This document shows positions 1-10,988 of a DNA stretch of 64,000 bases, piece by piece (position 1 is the first letter of the stretch; each line of letters opens with the position of its first letter). Source of the stretch: Strigops habroptila (Eukaryota > Chordata > Aves > Psittaciformes > Psittacidae); NCBI RefSeq assembly GCF_004027225.2, contig NC_044289.2, forward strand, positions 7,801,761 to 7,865,760, in the 5' to 3' direction. Under the pieces are notes generated by a model that did no database searches, was not told the origin of the DNA, and was given only the letters and a program-made list of their open reading frames with translations. A program made the position numbers and the translations under genes.

Positions 1-2449
1 GATAGTAGGGACAAAAAACCCCTGCCAAATATATATGACTTCTCTTTCTTTTAGAAATCTTGGGCACTGTAAGCACAAATTATCTAAATACAATGATAAA
101 AAGGCTTCCTGAGTCATCGGTTGAGTTTGTTGTGAGAGCTAAGTGAGTTAGCTCTGACATATGAGTCACATTAAATCGTTAACCCCACCTGAAAACATCA
201 GCGTGGACTCAATGACCCCAGGGAGCAGATTTAACAACACAAAAACTTGATCTGAAAAAAACCTAACTTTAGAATGAGACTAGTTCAGACCAAGCATAGC
301 CAGTCCTGTGGCTTGAGAGGCAGCCTGAGTCATGTCATGGCTTATGCACAGTGGGGCTGTGGCGTGACAAGACTGGGAGGTGGATGCATCTTCAGAAGCT
401 TTCTCATTCCTAAATTGGAGTTTTTGTTCAAAATGAGAACAAAGGAATGGAGCTAAAATAGGAAATAGTTTGGCTGCCCAAGGAGTTGATCATAACAGCT
501 GGTGCATTCGTGTCCTGTCCAGTTTATGCTAAAGAGAAATCTGGTAGTCAGTTAAAGCAATATTTAAGTTGCTCTTCATTAGCTATGTGCCAAAGAAAAA
601 TCTGAGCTTCTCCTGCATTTTGGTTGTATTTCTTTGTTTAAAAGGTAATTAAAATTATAACATGCTGTGGGGAGTACCTAATTTTTTTAAGGATATATGA
701 GTATTTCCTTGACCTGATGATACCTACGTATTATTTTCACAGCTATGACTTATGGTTTTACTACAGATGCTAAAAACGGACCTGGCCATGAGTATGTCAT
801 GACAAGAATAGCTCTTTTGCAGTCAAACTCTCCATTCATTCACCACAGTTTGTTTATTTTAATAACAGAAGGGAAACTGTGTGCATTGTAGCAGCGTGAA
901 GAAAAACCAGAGGGCTTAAAAAGAAGAGTCTTTTTCAGGGTCAGCAATTAAATAGTAGAAATATCACCTCCAGTTGGAGTTGTACAGACATGCACATACT
1001 TGTGCAATTAAAATGAGGCACGTTTGTCTTTGGTTGAAGTCAAAAGAGAAAAAATAGAAAATTCCCTTGCAGGAGGGAGGAGGTGCCTAGAAGTACCCGT
1101 GAAGAGTTACAAGGCACAAGACTGCATAAGAATACCCCATTTTGAGTCACAGAAATGTTCAGAAACTTAAAAATGAGGTTGTTTACCTCAAGACACCTGC
1201 TATCCATGAGGAAAAGGCAAGGCAGGGGATGGCTTCTTTTCTGGCAATGGAAGTTGCAGGACACAGATGCCAGAAACGGTTGTAATAAGCACGTCCTGAA
1301 CCTCAGCCCCTTGCTGACACTCAGATTTGGGGACAGATTAGGCAAACTTAGTTTCAGACTACCCTACACCCATTGCCAAATGAGTTGAGATCTGATGGCA
1401 AGGTAAACCTCTTCCAAATTCCCAGACAATCCAAATCTGTGTTCCTGACAATCGTCAGTCTGACATTTCAGGTGGCCTTTAGCTTGGTGTCAAGTACATC
1501 ATGTGGTTGAAAGGTGGTTTCTGTTGGGGAAATTCAATAAACAAACTGGTTGGAAAAAGATTGGTGCTTTTAACAGGACTTCACTTGAGGCATTGAGTTC
1601 TTTTTAATCGAAAGTTCATAAACTAACTTCAAAACAGTTACGCAAAGATAAACACAGTGGACAGCTATGAACCAGACCAAACAGGTTTGGAAAGACAAAC
1701 TTCCAAAGTCATACCTGCAAGATGAGTTGAGAAGGCCAGAAATCCACATGCTCAGATTGTAATCACTGTAATGTCCTCCAGGAACTTGAACCTGGATTGG
1801 AAGAAAATACCAAATAATGGACTAAATGGAAGCTTGCTGGAACAATGGAACGTTCTGATGGATACAGCAGTCTTATTTAGCGGAAATAATATGAAATAAA
1901 ATGGCTTGTTGCTAGAAATGTTCTTCTTTGCTATAGTTACCTAGATGTCATCTAAATTATTGAACAGTTAGACCATTGAACCATTGGATTTCCTATTCCA
2001 GGTGAGACTTTTGGTCAGTCAATTATCCCACTGACTCCAGGAGTGATTCAAGACCTTCAAAGCGAGGCAGAAGCAAGATGGTTTTAGCTAGGTACCAAAG
2101 GTGTTGTTTCTTATTAAGCGTCTCTTGCTCTCTATTAAGAGATAGTCTTAAATCCTAAAATGTTCTATTTAACAGTATTTCAAAATCACATCAGCAGCAA
2201 CCATTTATATCCTGGTTTTTTGTTGGGTTTTTTTTTCATATGGCAGCTAATCTCCTTTAAAGGTTTCTGAAATCTTAGTTTAATAAATACCATGGTTCAA
2301 CCTTTGCCATTTGTGATGGTCACTGTGCTCACCAACACACCAGCATTTGAAAAAAGGAGATACCAAGCCCAAAAATGCCTGGTGTGAGGTCGTGAAGGAG
2401 TCAGGTGTGGCGGGAGGAACAGCATTTGCCAAACTGAAGCATGATCAGC
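1..2449. other. Non-coding, nothing recognised
   Basis: AT-rich sequence with frequent stops in all frames. The open frames around 1040-1388 have no protein-like content. No repeat family was identified. Confidence 0.6.
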
Positions 2450-3015
2450 AGGATGAAGGAGGTGACCCTGCCCCTCTACTCTGCTCTCGTGAGACCCCAC
2501 TTGGAGTACTGTGTGCAGTTCTGGTGCCCTCAACATAAGAAGGACATGGAGCTGTTGAAGAAAGTCCAGAGGAGGCCATGAGGATGATAAGGGGGCTGGA
2601 GCACCTCCCGTATGAAGACAGGCTGAGAAAGTTGGGGCTGTTCAGCCTGGAGAAGAGAAGGCTGCATGGAGACCTCACAGCAGCCTTCCAGTATCTGAAG
2701 GGGGCCTACGAGAATGCTGGAGAGGGGCTTTTCATCAGGGACTGTAGCGATAGGACAAGGAGTGATGGTTTTAAACTAAAACAGGGGAAGCTCAGATTAG
2801 ATATAAGGAAGTTCTCTACTGTGAGGGTGGTGAGGTGCTGGCACAGGTTGCCCAAAGAAGTGGTAAATGCTCCATCCCTGGCACTGTTCAAGGCCAGGTT
2901 GGACACAGCCTTGGGCGACATGGTCTAGTGTGAGGCATCCCTGCCCATTACAGGGGATTGGAACTAGATGATCATAAGGTCCTTTCCAACCATAACTATT
3001 CTATGATTCTATGAT
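2450..3015 (+). mobile_element. CR1 LINE, 5'-truncated 3' end
   Basis: Typical avian CR1 3' portion: the reverse-transcriptase ORF C-terminus (LRKLGLFSLEKRRLHGD..., WHRLPKEVV, LFKARLDTALGDMV), then the short 3' UTR (ggtcctttccaaccat) and the tail attctatgattctatgat ending near 3015. The C-terminal 116 codons (2578-2928) are open. A one-base loss just before 2578 separates them from the upstream frame ([18 protein letters not shown]), so the copy is dead. The left limit is approximate. It has the same orientation as BCAS1 and lies about 17.7 kb upstream of the start codon. Confidence 0.95.
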
Positions 3016-3476
3016 AAGCTCTACAGCTTATCAGGGATATAAAGGAGCCAAACAATTACTCAGATATGTATATCTGAAATAGCACTCTAATGGTTAAATC
3101 CCAAAACCCCCAAGTCCATAAGAAATGCTAGTTCTGATGGGTCACCCCATGAAATGTGTAGCTGACCTTATTAATCCAATAGATGGGGAAAGTGAAATGC
3201 AAACCAGACACAGCGTTCCGGGCACTCCCCACTGAGTCACTGTTGCAGCAGACAACATCAATGAGAAATGCTGATTGCCAGTTTTCCATTCTTTCCCCAG
3301 ATACTGCTTCCTTAACATCGGCCTTCACAAATCTTTCTTATGCTGTTGCACTTACTCCTCTGAACAGGTCCTTCCTGTCAGTCATCTGCCTACAGCTCTC
3401 ACCAGCTTATAGAGTAACTTAGTGTCCTGGGTGCAGCAGTAGCAGTCATTTTTCTCCTTCTAAGTAGCTGGTGCAG

Positions 3477-3996
3477 TGCTGTGTTTTCGACTTCAGCCTG
3501 GGAACAACGCTGATAACACACTGATGTTTTCAGTTGTTGCTAAGTAATGTTTACTCCAACCAAGGACTTTCTCAGCCTCATGCTCTGCCAGTGAGGTGGG
3601 GCATGGGAAGCCGGGACGAAGCAGAGACAGGACACCTGACCCAAACTGGCCAAAGGGGTATTCCATACCATGGCATGTCATGCCCAGTATATAAACTGGG
3701 GGGAGTTACCTGGAAGGCCCAGAGCACTGCTCGGGTCGGGCTGGGTATCGGTCGGAGGGTGATGAGAGAATTGTATTCTCTCCCCTTATTTCCCTTATCA
3801 TTATTATTATTATTGGTGGTAGCAGCAGTGGTTTTGTATTATACCTTAGTTACGGGATTGCTCTTACATCAACACATGGGAGTTACAGTCTTTCGATTCT
3901 CCTCCCCATTCCTCCGGGAGCAGGGGGAGGAAGAAAGGGAGGAGTGAGTGAGTGGCTGTGTGGTTCTGAGTTACCAGCTGGGCTTAAACCACAACA
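3477..3996 (+). mobile_element. Solo LTR of an avian endogenous retrovirus
   Basis: Resembles a common avian LTR: it starts with a gctgataacacactgatg block, has a coding-free body, a TATATAAA box at 3688-3695 (in gtatataaactgggggg), a TTA-rich stretch at 3799-3815, and ends ctgggcttaaaccacaaca. TG...CA ends are compatible with about 3477 or 3482 to 3996. I found no clear target-site duplication and no internal viral genes beside it. It lies in the same orientation as BCAS1, so its promoter could in principle read toward the gene, but it is about 17 kb away. Confidence 0.8.
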
Positions 3997-5111
3997 CTGA
4001 GAAATGCCAGCATGAGACTGAAGTGAGAGTTTGGCCTCCAAGAATCCTCACTTGTAATTCAGCTGCCTACATCATTCACTTGTAACTAGTAGAGGCACAT
4101 GTTTTCCCAAATCCATCTGCAGAATTTGCAGCAGTGGCACGTAATACCAGCATTGTCAGACAACAGGATCCCATTGACTTAAGGCATTCTTTCTGTAAGT
4201 ACAAACAACTGCAAGAGTTCCACATCTGTCATCGCAGCAGTGGTGATAGAGAATGACCTTTTGTCTGGCCCAAATGTTAAGGTCTTGCACTGTGATGCGT
4301 GGGCCCAGCCAATTTGTAAATAGATGAATACGATGTGATTCGGGTAAGGTTACACATGCAGAAATGTATGGAGTGTGAATGTCCAGCCAAAATCATTCCA
4401 TGTTTAAGATGGATTATTTTCAGCAGGCAAATCTTATGTTGGCAAATAAAGTGAGAGGGAATTGTTCTTAGATGTGGATGAAACTACTTAAATCCTGTGA
4501 AAAATTTTGGCAGGGGGAAAAAAAAAGGCAGGGAAAAGTATTCCAATAAATTCAGAAGTTTTGTTTTCGTTTTGTCAGTTCTTGACATCTGGGGTTTTTA
4601 ATGAGTTCGAGTGGGTTATGCAATGCAGAGTTTCTGATCATACGAAACCTTCCAGTTGACCTCGCTTATCTGAGGATTTATTTGTCATTTTTTTGAGAAA
4701 TATTTTCATTTTGAGTCAACTCTGAGTAATTTTTCAATTCACTGAACTGCAATGCTTGCTGTTAAGAGATGTTTCCGAGGTCACCTATGAATGAATGACA
4801 GAACTATGCAGAAAATTGAACAGGGGTTTCCATCTTTTAGTCTAATACCTCAAATGGGAAACTTTGCTGTCTGAAGGTATTTTGTCTCACTGGAACATCC
4901 CTGATGATTCAGAATAGTGCTGAGTAGGTTGAACTACTCAGATGCAACCCAAAGCATCAGCACCCAGGAGTGGGTTTACCTACTTAGGAAGGTTGGGGCG
5001 GTGAGACAGCAGTGAGATTCAGCTCCAAAGCAGATTTCAGACTCTAAAACCTTTCAAGTGGATGCTGCCTTTCAGACCCCAGGGAATGTTTCATTGCTGC
5101 CTCTTTCGGTC

Positions 5112-5230
5112 TATAAATACAAAGCTTGGTGCGGACTCCTCCTTGAAGGCGACCTAAGGCTGCCATCTGCCGTCGGGCTGCCAGGGACAGGCAGCAGCAC
5201 TCCTGATCTGCTGGAGAATTCACGCCCTTT
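5112..5230 (+). promoter_or_regulatory. Candidate TATA promoter / first-exon region
   Basis: A consensus TATA box, TATAAATA, sits at 5112-5119, followed by a locally GC- and CpG-richer stretch (gcggactcctcc, ggcgacc, tgccgtcggg) in otherwise AT-rich DNA. Transcription would be expected near 5140-5147. It could be the BCAS1 promoter feeding a 5' non-coding exon, since coding exon 1 is preceded by a splice acceptor, but I cannot identify the donor with confidence. A chance TATA is a real alternative. Confidence 0.35.
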
Positions 5231-5612
5231 TTTACGTTTCAGAATTCTTGCAGTATGGAACTTGTCGGGGGGTTTATAATTTTTTTTCTTAGTCTCATGC
5301 ATTAGAGTTGTTATCATCTCCCTCATTCATAATTAAAAACCCCAACAACCACACCACTAACCAAACTAATGTGGGTAATTCTATCATTTGATGGTAGTCA
5401 ATGTTGCAGTATCTTCAAACTACAGTTCTAGACTTGCATTCCCCTGCGCTTTGTGCCATGTAAACCCCATCCCACATTGTTTCCTACCCATTCAATCTTT
5501 ATGTGGGACTAAAGGCAATAGAAGAATTGAGCATAGAGGAATAAAAGGTGCAAAGCAGGCAACAGGCCTCTTGTAATTGTGAACAGAGATGCCAAAGTTT
5601 GTCAACTTCTGC

Positions 5613-5653
5613 AAGTAAGCATGCTTACTTCTCCATGCTAACAGCTGGAGAAG
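5613..5653. repeat. Perfect 18-bp palindrome overlapped by a second hairpin
   Basis: AAGTAAGCATGCTTACTT (5613-5630) equals its own reverse complement. Overlapping it, CTTCTCCA at 5628-5635 pairs with TGGAGAAG at 5646-5653 around a ten-base loop. Confidence 0.85.
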
Positions 5654-7151
5654 CTTACTAACAGGAAGATACTGAAGCCTCTGTAGTGGAAAGATGTATT
5701 AGTTAATGAACAATTAATTTATTTTTGTCTATTTTTCAGCAGAAATCCCAGGTGGAATCTGCTGAATTTCAGAGGGCTGTCTGAGCTTATACATACCTAT
5801 AAGACAAAATTAGAATCTTGGTGCACAAATGGCTTTTTTCCTGTTTGTCACGATAGAGCTATAGAAAGCCTGTCTTTAGCGTTAGTTTTGCTTAATTCAT
5901 GTGATTTCTCACTAGCCCTGACTCGCCTGACATGACTCACCTTGTTCGAGGTAAACTTTCATTTTATTGAATTAGCAGGGAAAAAAAGAGCAGTTTAGAG
6001 GATAAAGAATAGTTCACACTAAAAAAAACCCAGAACAGAAGAACTATGACCAAAAACCATGCTCCAAAGTGGACACCTATGGGGAAGAAGAAAAGCCCAT
6101 TACAATCAATGTGAAAAGGCACAAGTAGCAAAGAATAACAAATTCATCATTTGGCTTATAGCGCAAGTACATAAAAGGCTTTTAAATATATATCAAGCTG
6201 CATTCATAAAAACAAGTTAACTTTCTTCTACTTTCCTTCAGAATTAAGGTGACATTTATCTGTTTAGCCCATGTGTATAATTTCCAAATTGGCAAATTAG
6301 AGAAAGACCCAAGAATAGCATTGGAAATGAACAGGAGCTTGGCAGAAAAAGAAATATTAAAAGAACTCCTCATGTTTAAGTATCAGAGGAAAAGCTGAGT
6401 GGTTCATGGTTATCAGAGGATTATTAAATTGAAATAAATCATGAAGAGAGAAGACATATTCTTGAGTCTTTATTAGAAGACAAAGGTGTCAACGAAACAA
6501 TCTCTTACACATCTCTTGCCCTTAAGCTACTTCTACAAAGGGTGGATTGGGAGAAAAAAAGTTGGTAGATGAGTCAAATATTTGCACTCTGTGCTTCCTA
6601 GTTTTAAGGTATGGAAGGAAATCCTCTTAATTGAATGTTTTAAAGCTGGACTGCCTATTTTCCACTGTAAAATGGAGAAAATGCCAAGAATCTTTTGAAG
6701 GGTTTTAGCTCTCCTGCAAGACCATGTTGTGCAAGACAGCTCCCAGTGCCACATCCAGGCACAGCCTCACTGTCCCCTGCGTGTGAAACAAATGCACGCA
6801 TTGAGGCTACCCGGGAGCTGGCAAAGGACTCGGCTGTGCTCTGAGCAGGGAAACAGCATGGTGCCACCCAGCCCAGCCAGAGGCAGGGCTGGACGCTGGT
6901 GCACACCAACTCCCCACTCTGCAAACAGCCCCTGCTGGGAGTAGCCTCAGTAAATGCACCATCTCACAATGCCTACCTTTGTATGCTTCCTATTGTGCTG
7001 AAATTCTCTGACAACAACCTACCCTATGTTGTTGTATGGGGGGTTTAAGTATAGTTGCTTCCTTGCAGTTATGTCTTAGCCCTGATTATCAAGGTGAGCA
7101 CTGACGTGCAGCACATTGGGGTTCACAGGAAGGTGGGATGATGTCCTCTCC

Positions 7152-7711
7152 TGCTGTTATGGTTTAACCACAGCCAGCAACTTGGTCCCATACAGCCCTC
7201 ATTCAGTGTCTCCTGGTGGGATGGGGGAGAGAACTGGAAAAGTGAGACAACTCGTAGGTTGAGATAAAGACAGTTTAACAGGTAAAACAAAAGCAGCGTG
7301 CACAAGCAAAGCAAACCAAGGAATTCATTCCCTACTTCCCATGGGCAGGCAGGTGACCAGCCATCCCCAGGAAAGCAGGGCACATACCAGTTATTTGGAA
7401 AGGCAAATGCTATCACTCTGAACATCCCCCCTTTCCTTTTTCTTCCCCCAGCTTTTTATTGCTGAGCATGACGCTAAGGGGTATCTCTTTGGTCAATTGG
7501 GCTGTCCAGCTGTGCGTGTGTCCCCCAAACTCCTTGTGCCCCCTAGCCATCTCACCGAACGAACAGAAAAGGCCTTGGCTCTGTGCAAGCACTGCTCATC
7601 AATAATGAAAACATCCCTGTGTTATATACACTGTTTGCAGCACAAATACAAAACGCAGCCCCATACCAGCTACAATGAAGAAAATTAACTCTATCGCAGC
7701 CAAAACCTGCA
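7152..7711 (-). mobile_element. Solo LTR of an avian endogenous retrovirus
   Basis: The minus strand reads tgcaggttttggctgcgata...ttaattttcttc... and ends ...ggctgtggttaaaccataac. This is a family I recognise as frequent in bird genomes and similar in layout to the LTR at 3477-3996. A minus-strand AATAAA lies in the middle (ctttttattgctgagcatgac on +). TG...CA ends fit 7152-7711, with no convincing target-site duplication. No gag, pol or env remnant is adjacent, so it is a recombined solo LTR. Confidence 0.8.
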
Positions 7712-9985
7712 CTCACATGGACTGATTCCTTGCACGTGGTGTTGCTGGCCAAAGCATTCCAGGTACCAGTTGTGTTTATTGCCCGATGAGGGCTAACACA
7801 CGTTTCTTACAATCAATTCTGCCTAGATCTGTGCTGCTGACATTTCATCTCCCCACTGGAGGATTAAAAGTGGAGAAACTCACTGCATAGTCTCAACCCA
7901 AGCCAGTACTAAAGCTAGCCAGGAGACATGCTTTTCCACCCACAAGGCATTCCCTTTGGCACCATTCCCAAAGGCAAAGTGCAATCCGTCTGTATTAACA
8001 AGGCCAATAGGTGCTTTCACCCAACCCACATTTGCTTCTGAGCATAGTTTACCAGATCTATAATTTGCTCACTTCTGTGAGCATTACTCATTCAGCTATC
8101 ACCTGGATTGTTTTATTGTATTTCTTTAATGTTTATTTTTAAAGACATGCAAGACTTTGGGATACTATACCAAAGCATTAGGAATTTGGACATTATTGGC
8201 TAGAGATGTATAATGGGAGAGAATCTTAAAGTTTGTGACTTTACAAGCTCATTAAATCAAAGGAATGTTATTTTGGTTGTGCATCTGTATAATGAACTGG
8301 TTCTAAAGAGCCCAACTACAGAAAGCGTATTTTCTAAATACCACACAGTCACCTGTTCTGCATTAGAAAAGCCTCTGTTACAGTGATATCAACACCTCCA
8401 ATGCAGTTGCTAATATACTCTAGAATATGTTAGCAAATTAACACATCATTTCAAGTCATACAAATCCTCTGATGACTTGAGGGTTGCTTTCTCTTTGCCA
8501 CTTGAGAATCTCTTTGCAGTAATACCTTTGAGCTTCTGCAAGCTGATGCTGATGTGGTTGAAGGTAAAGTTGTTATTCCATTTTACAAGTGGGGAAAATG
8601 AAGGACAAATTTGAAGGTTACATGGAAAGTCCAAATCCCAAGCTTTGGCCCTGGAGGACAGGTCAGGTCATACCCTCATCATTGAATGGTACATTGTGTC
8701 AGATAGTAACCTGTCACTCCACTCAAATTAGGTGAATCTTTTTCATTTAAAGCTCAAAAACTGATACATGATTTTGAATCCAGAAGAAATTGTTCCAAGC
8801 TGCATCGAGACTAGAAATATTCTAACTTTTTTTACTAATTTTGAATTCAGATGTGACAAATTAAAATCAACTCAGTTTCATTTCTGACCCAGACATATTG
8901 CTCCTCACTCCAAAATTAATGTTGAGAGCTTTCATGCAGCACTGATCACTTGTGGGAAGAATCACACTGGGAAGTCAGAGCTGAACTGCGATGTCAGAAT
9001 TGTAGATGAGAGAAGTTTGTTTAGCTGCTGGCTTTCTTATGCACAGCTCTTGCTTTTGCTTTTGAGAATTTACAGTTTTAAATATTAAATTTAGTGATGA
9101 AGTTCCTATATGGTAATATTATCCCCTTCAAAATGTATAAAATTTCTGGATCCGAGTATTGCTAATTTTACTGATAATGAGTTACAGTTAGACTGTAGAT
9201 CTCTTGAATTGCAGTATGAATTACGAGTATTTGATAACTCCTATTTGCGTCTTTTTTATGTATTAGCTACTTTTATGTACATACATAACTAACTAAAAAA
9301 CCCCAAACCTATCGAAATGTTTCTAAATGCATTCAAACACAAGCACCTCTGAATCAATCAAACTATGAAATCCCAACATGTGTGTTATATATGTTTTTGT
9401 GCATGAAACAACTGTTTTCATGAACCAGGAGGGTTTACAGGAAGTCCTCCAGTGTTGCCTGAAATTCCAGCTTTGTTTCTCCCAGCTAACTTGTGTCACA
9501 TTCCCTATCTGCTGAGCTAATGCTGGTGTAATGTCACTGACTTCCATGGAACTGTGCTGAAGGACGAGATGGGAGTTATCCTGAAATAAAGCTTTAGCTC
9601 ATAACAACCAAGAACTTGCTGAGTAATTCAGACGGGTCAGAGAGTTTAACTGCAGTGCTGAGGTGATGGTTTCTGAAGGGAAAGGGGCAGTGCAGGAGTT
9701 AGCAGAGGTCATACCTGATATTGCAGTAGAAGCTCATCTCCAGAGCTAGCAATAACATCATATAATATTCCTATACTTCACAGCCATTCACTGACATTAA
9801 TGTTTTCTTGCATCATTTAAAGCTTTTATCCCTTCAGTGTACTAAAGTTAGAGCTACCCATGCTTATGTTTTCACTTGACAGAACTTTAGCAAATCATGT
9901 TTTTCCACAAGGAAAAATTGTCTCCAGCTGTCCTAATCCTGCAGAGACTGAAGGCTCCTCTCCTGCACTGAAGAGGAGCATTAAT

Positions 9986-10070
9986 GGGAAGGGAAGGGAA
10001 GGGAAGGGAAGGGAAGGGAAGGGAAGGGAAGGGAAGGGAAGGGAAGGGAAGGGAAGGGAAGGGAAGGGAA
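9986..10070. repeat. (GGGAA)17 microsatellite
   Basis: Exactly 17 perfect GGGAA units run from 9986 to 10070, then agggacagcc. The GGG tracts are separated by AA, so the + strand fits the G-quadruplex pattern with two-base loops many times over. Open frames across it (KGREG repeats and LPFPS repeats) are artefacts of the repeat. Confidence 0.97.
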
Positions 10071-10956
10071 AGGGACAGCCAGCATACTTCAAAGCTGTGA
10101 CAGCTGGCAAAAGTCATGACCCAGTCTCTGCAGAAGCTGTATTAATGAAGTGAAATATTTAACATAGTATTGCTGTCATCAGTGCATATTTGATGGAAAC
10201 ATAAAATGCTCATGCAGGAGAATAATTGTGGTTCAAATGCCTGTCCCACCCACTGAAGCACAATGTATACAATAACTCTCTGTTTCAATCCTGACACAGA
10301 ATCCTTTTAACTGTTCTAGCAGCTCCCACATGAGGAAATAGCTGGTATATATTTTGTAATTCTCTCTCTTTAAAAATACAGTGACAACACAAACCTGTTC
10401 TTTTGTGATGGGGGCAGGAGAGACAACAGCGGATTACTAGTTCCCTTCCTACATCAACACTGTGAACCACTGCCAGCATCTGGAGAAACTAGAGGTTGCA
10501 AAACATAGCTTGGAAAACGATGTTCAGGCTCTTTGGGGTAAGCAGCATGAGCATTTCTCATACAGCTGAAGCACATGAGCCAAATTCTGCTTTCACATTA
10601 GTGGGATTCCACTGGGTTTGGTGGAGTTACTTCAGAGAGTGACCACAGCAGCTTTGGCTGCAGCCTCGCTCGTGGTCCCCACTGAGAGGTATGGGGAGCA
10701 TGGTAATGATTACTGATGATGCTGCTTCCCTGCAGCTCCCCGCACTGAAGCAATTATTCTCTCCTTTTCATTACCCATTCAGACCACACTGGCTAAATAC
10801 AAGACAGATTCAACAATTAATATGGACTCCATAAGAGACAGTGGGGAAAAGCTACTTGCTGAAAGCATAATTCTTCAGTAATCGCTAGGAATTGCTAACT
10901 GCAAAGGAGCCAGAACCAATAAAGCTTAAAACTTAAGCAGAGCTTAAGCAGAAACA

Positions 10957-10988
10957 GTTTTTGCTGTAACTCTGTTTTTGCTGTAACT
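10957..10988. repeat. 17-bp tandem duplication
   Basis: gtttttgctgtaactct at 10957-10973 is followed by gtttttgctgtaact at 10974-10988. Just upstream, cttaagcag is also doubled (10932-10950). Confidence 0.85.

Noticed and set aside
9860..10153. Frames with GREGK or LPFPS repeats on both strands.
   Set aside because: Translations of the GGGAA microsatellite, not proteins.
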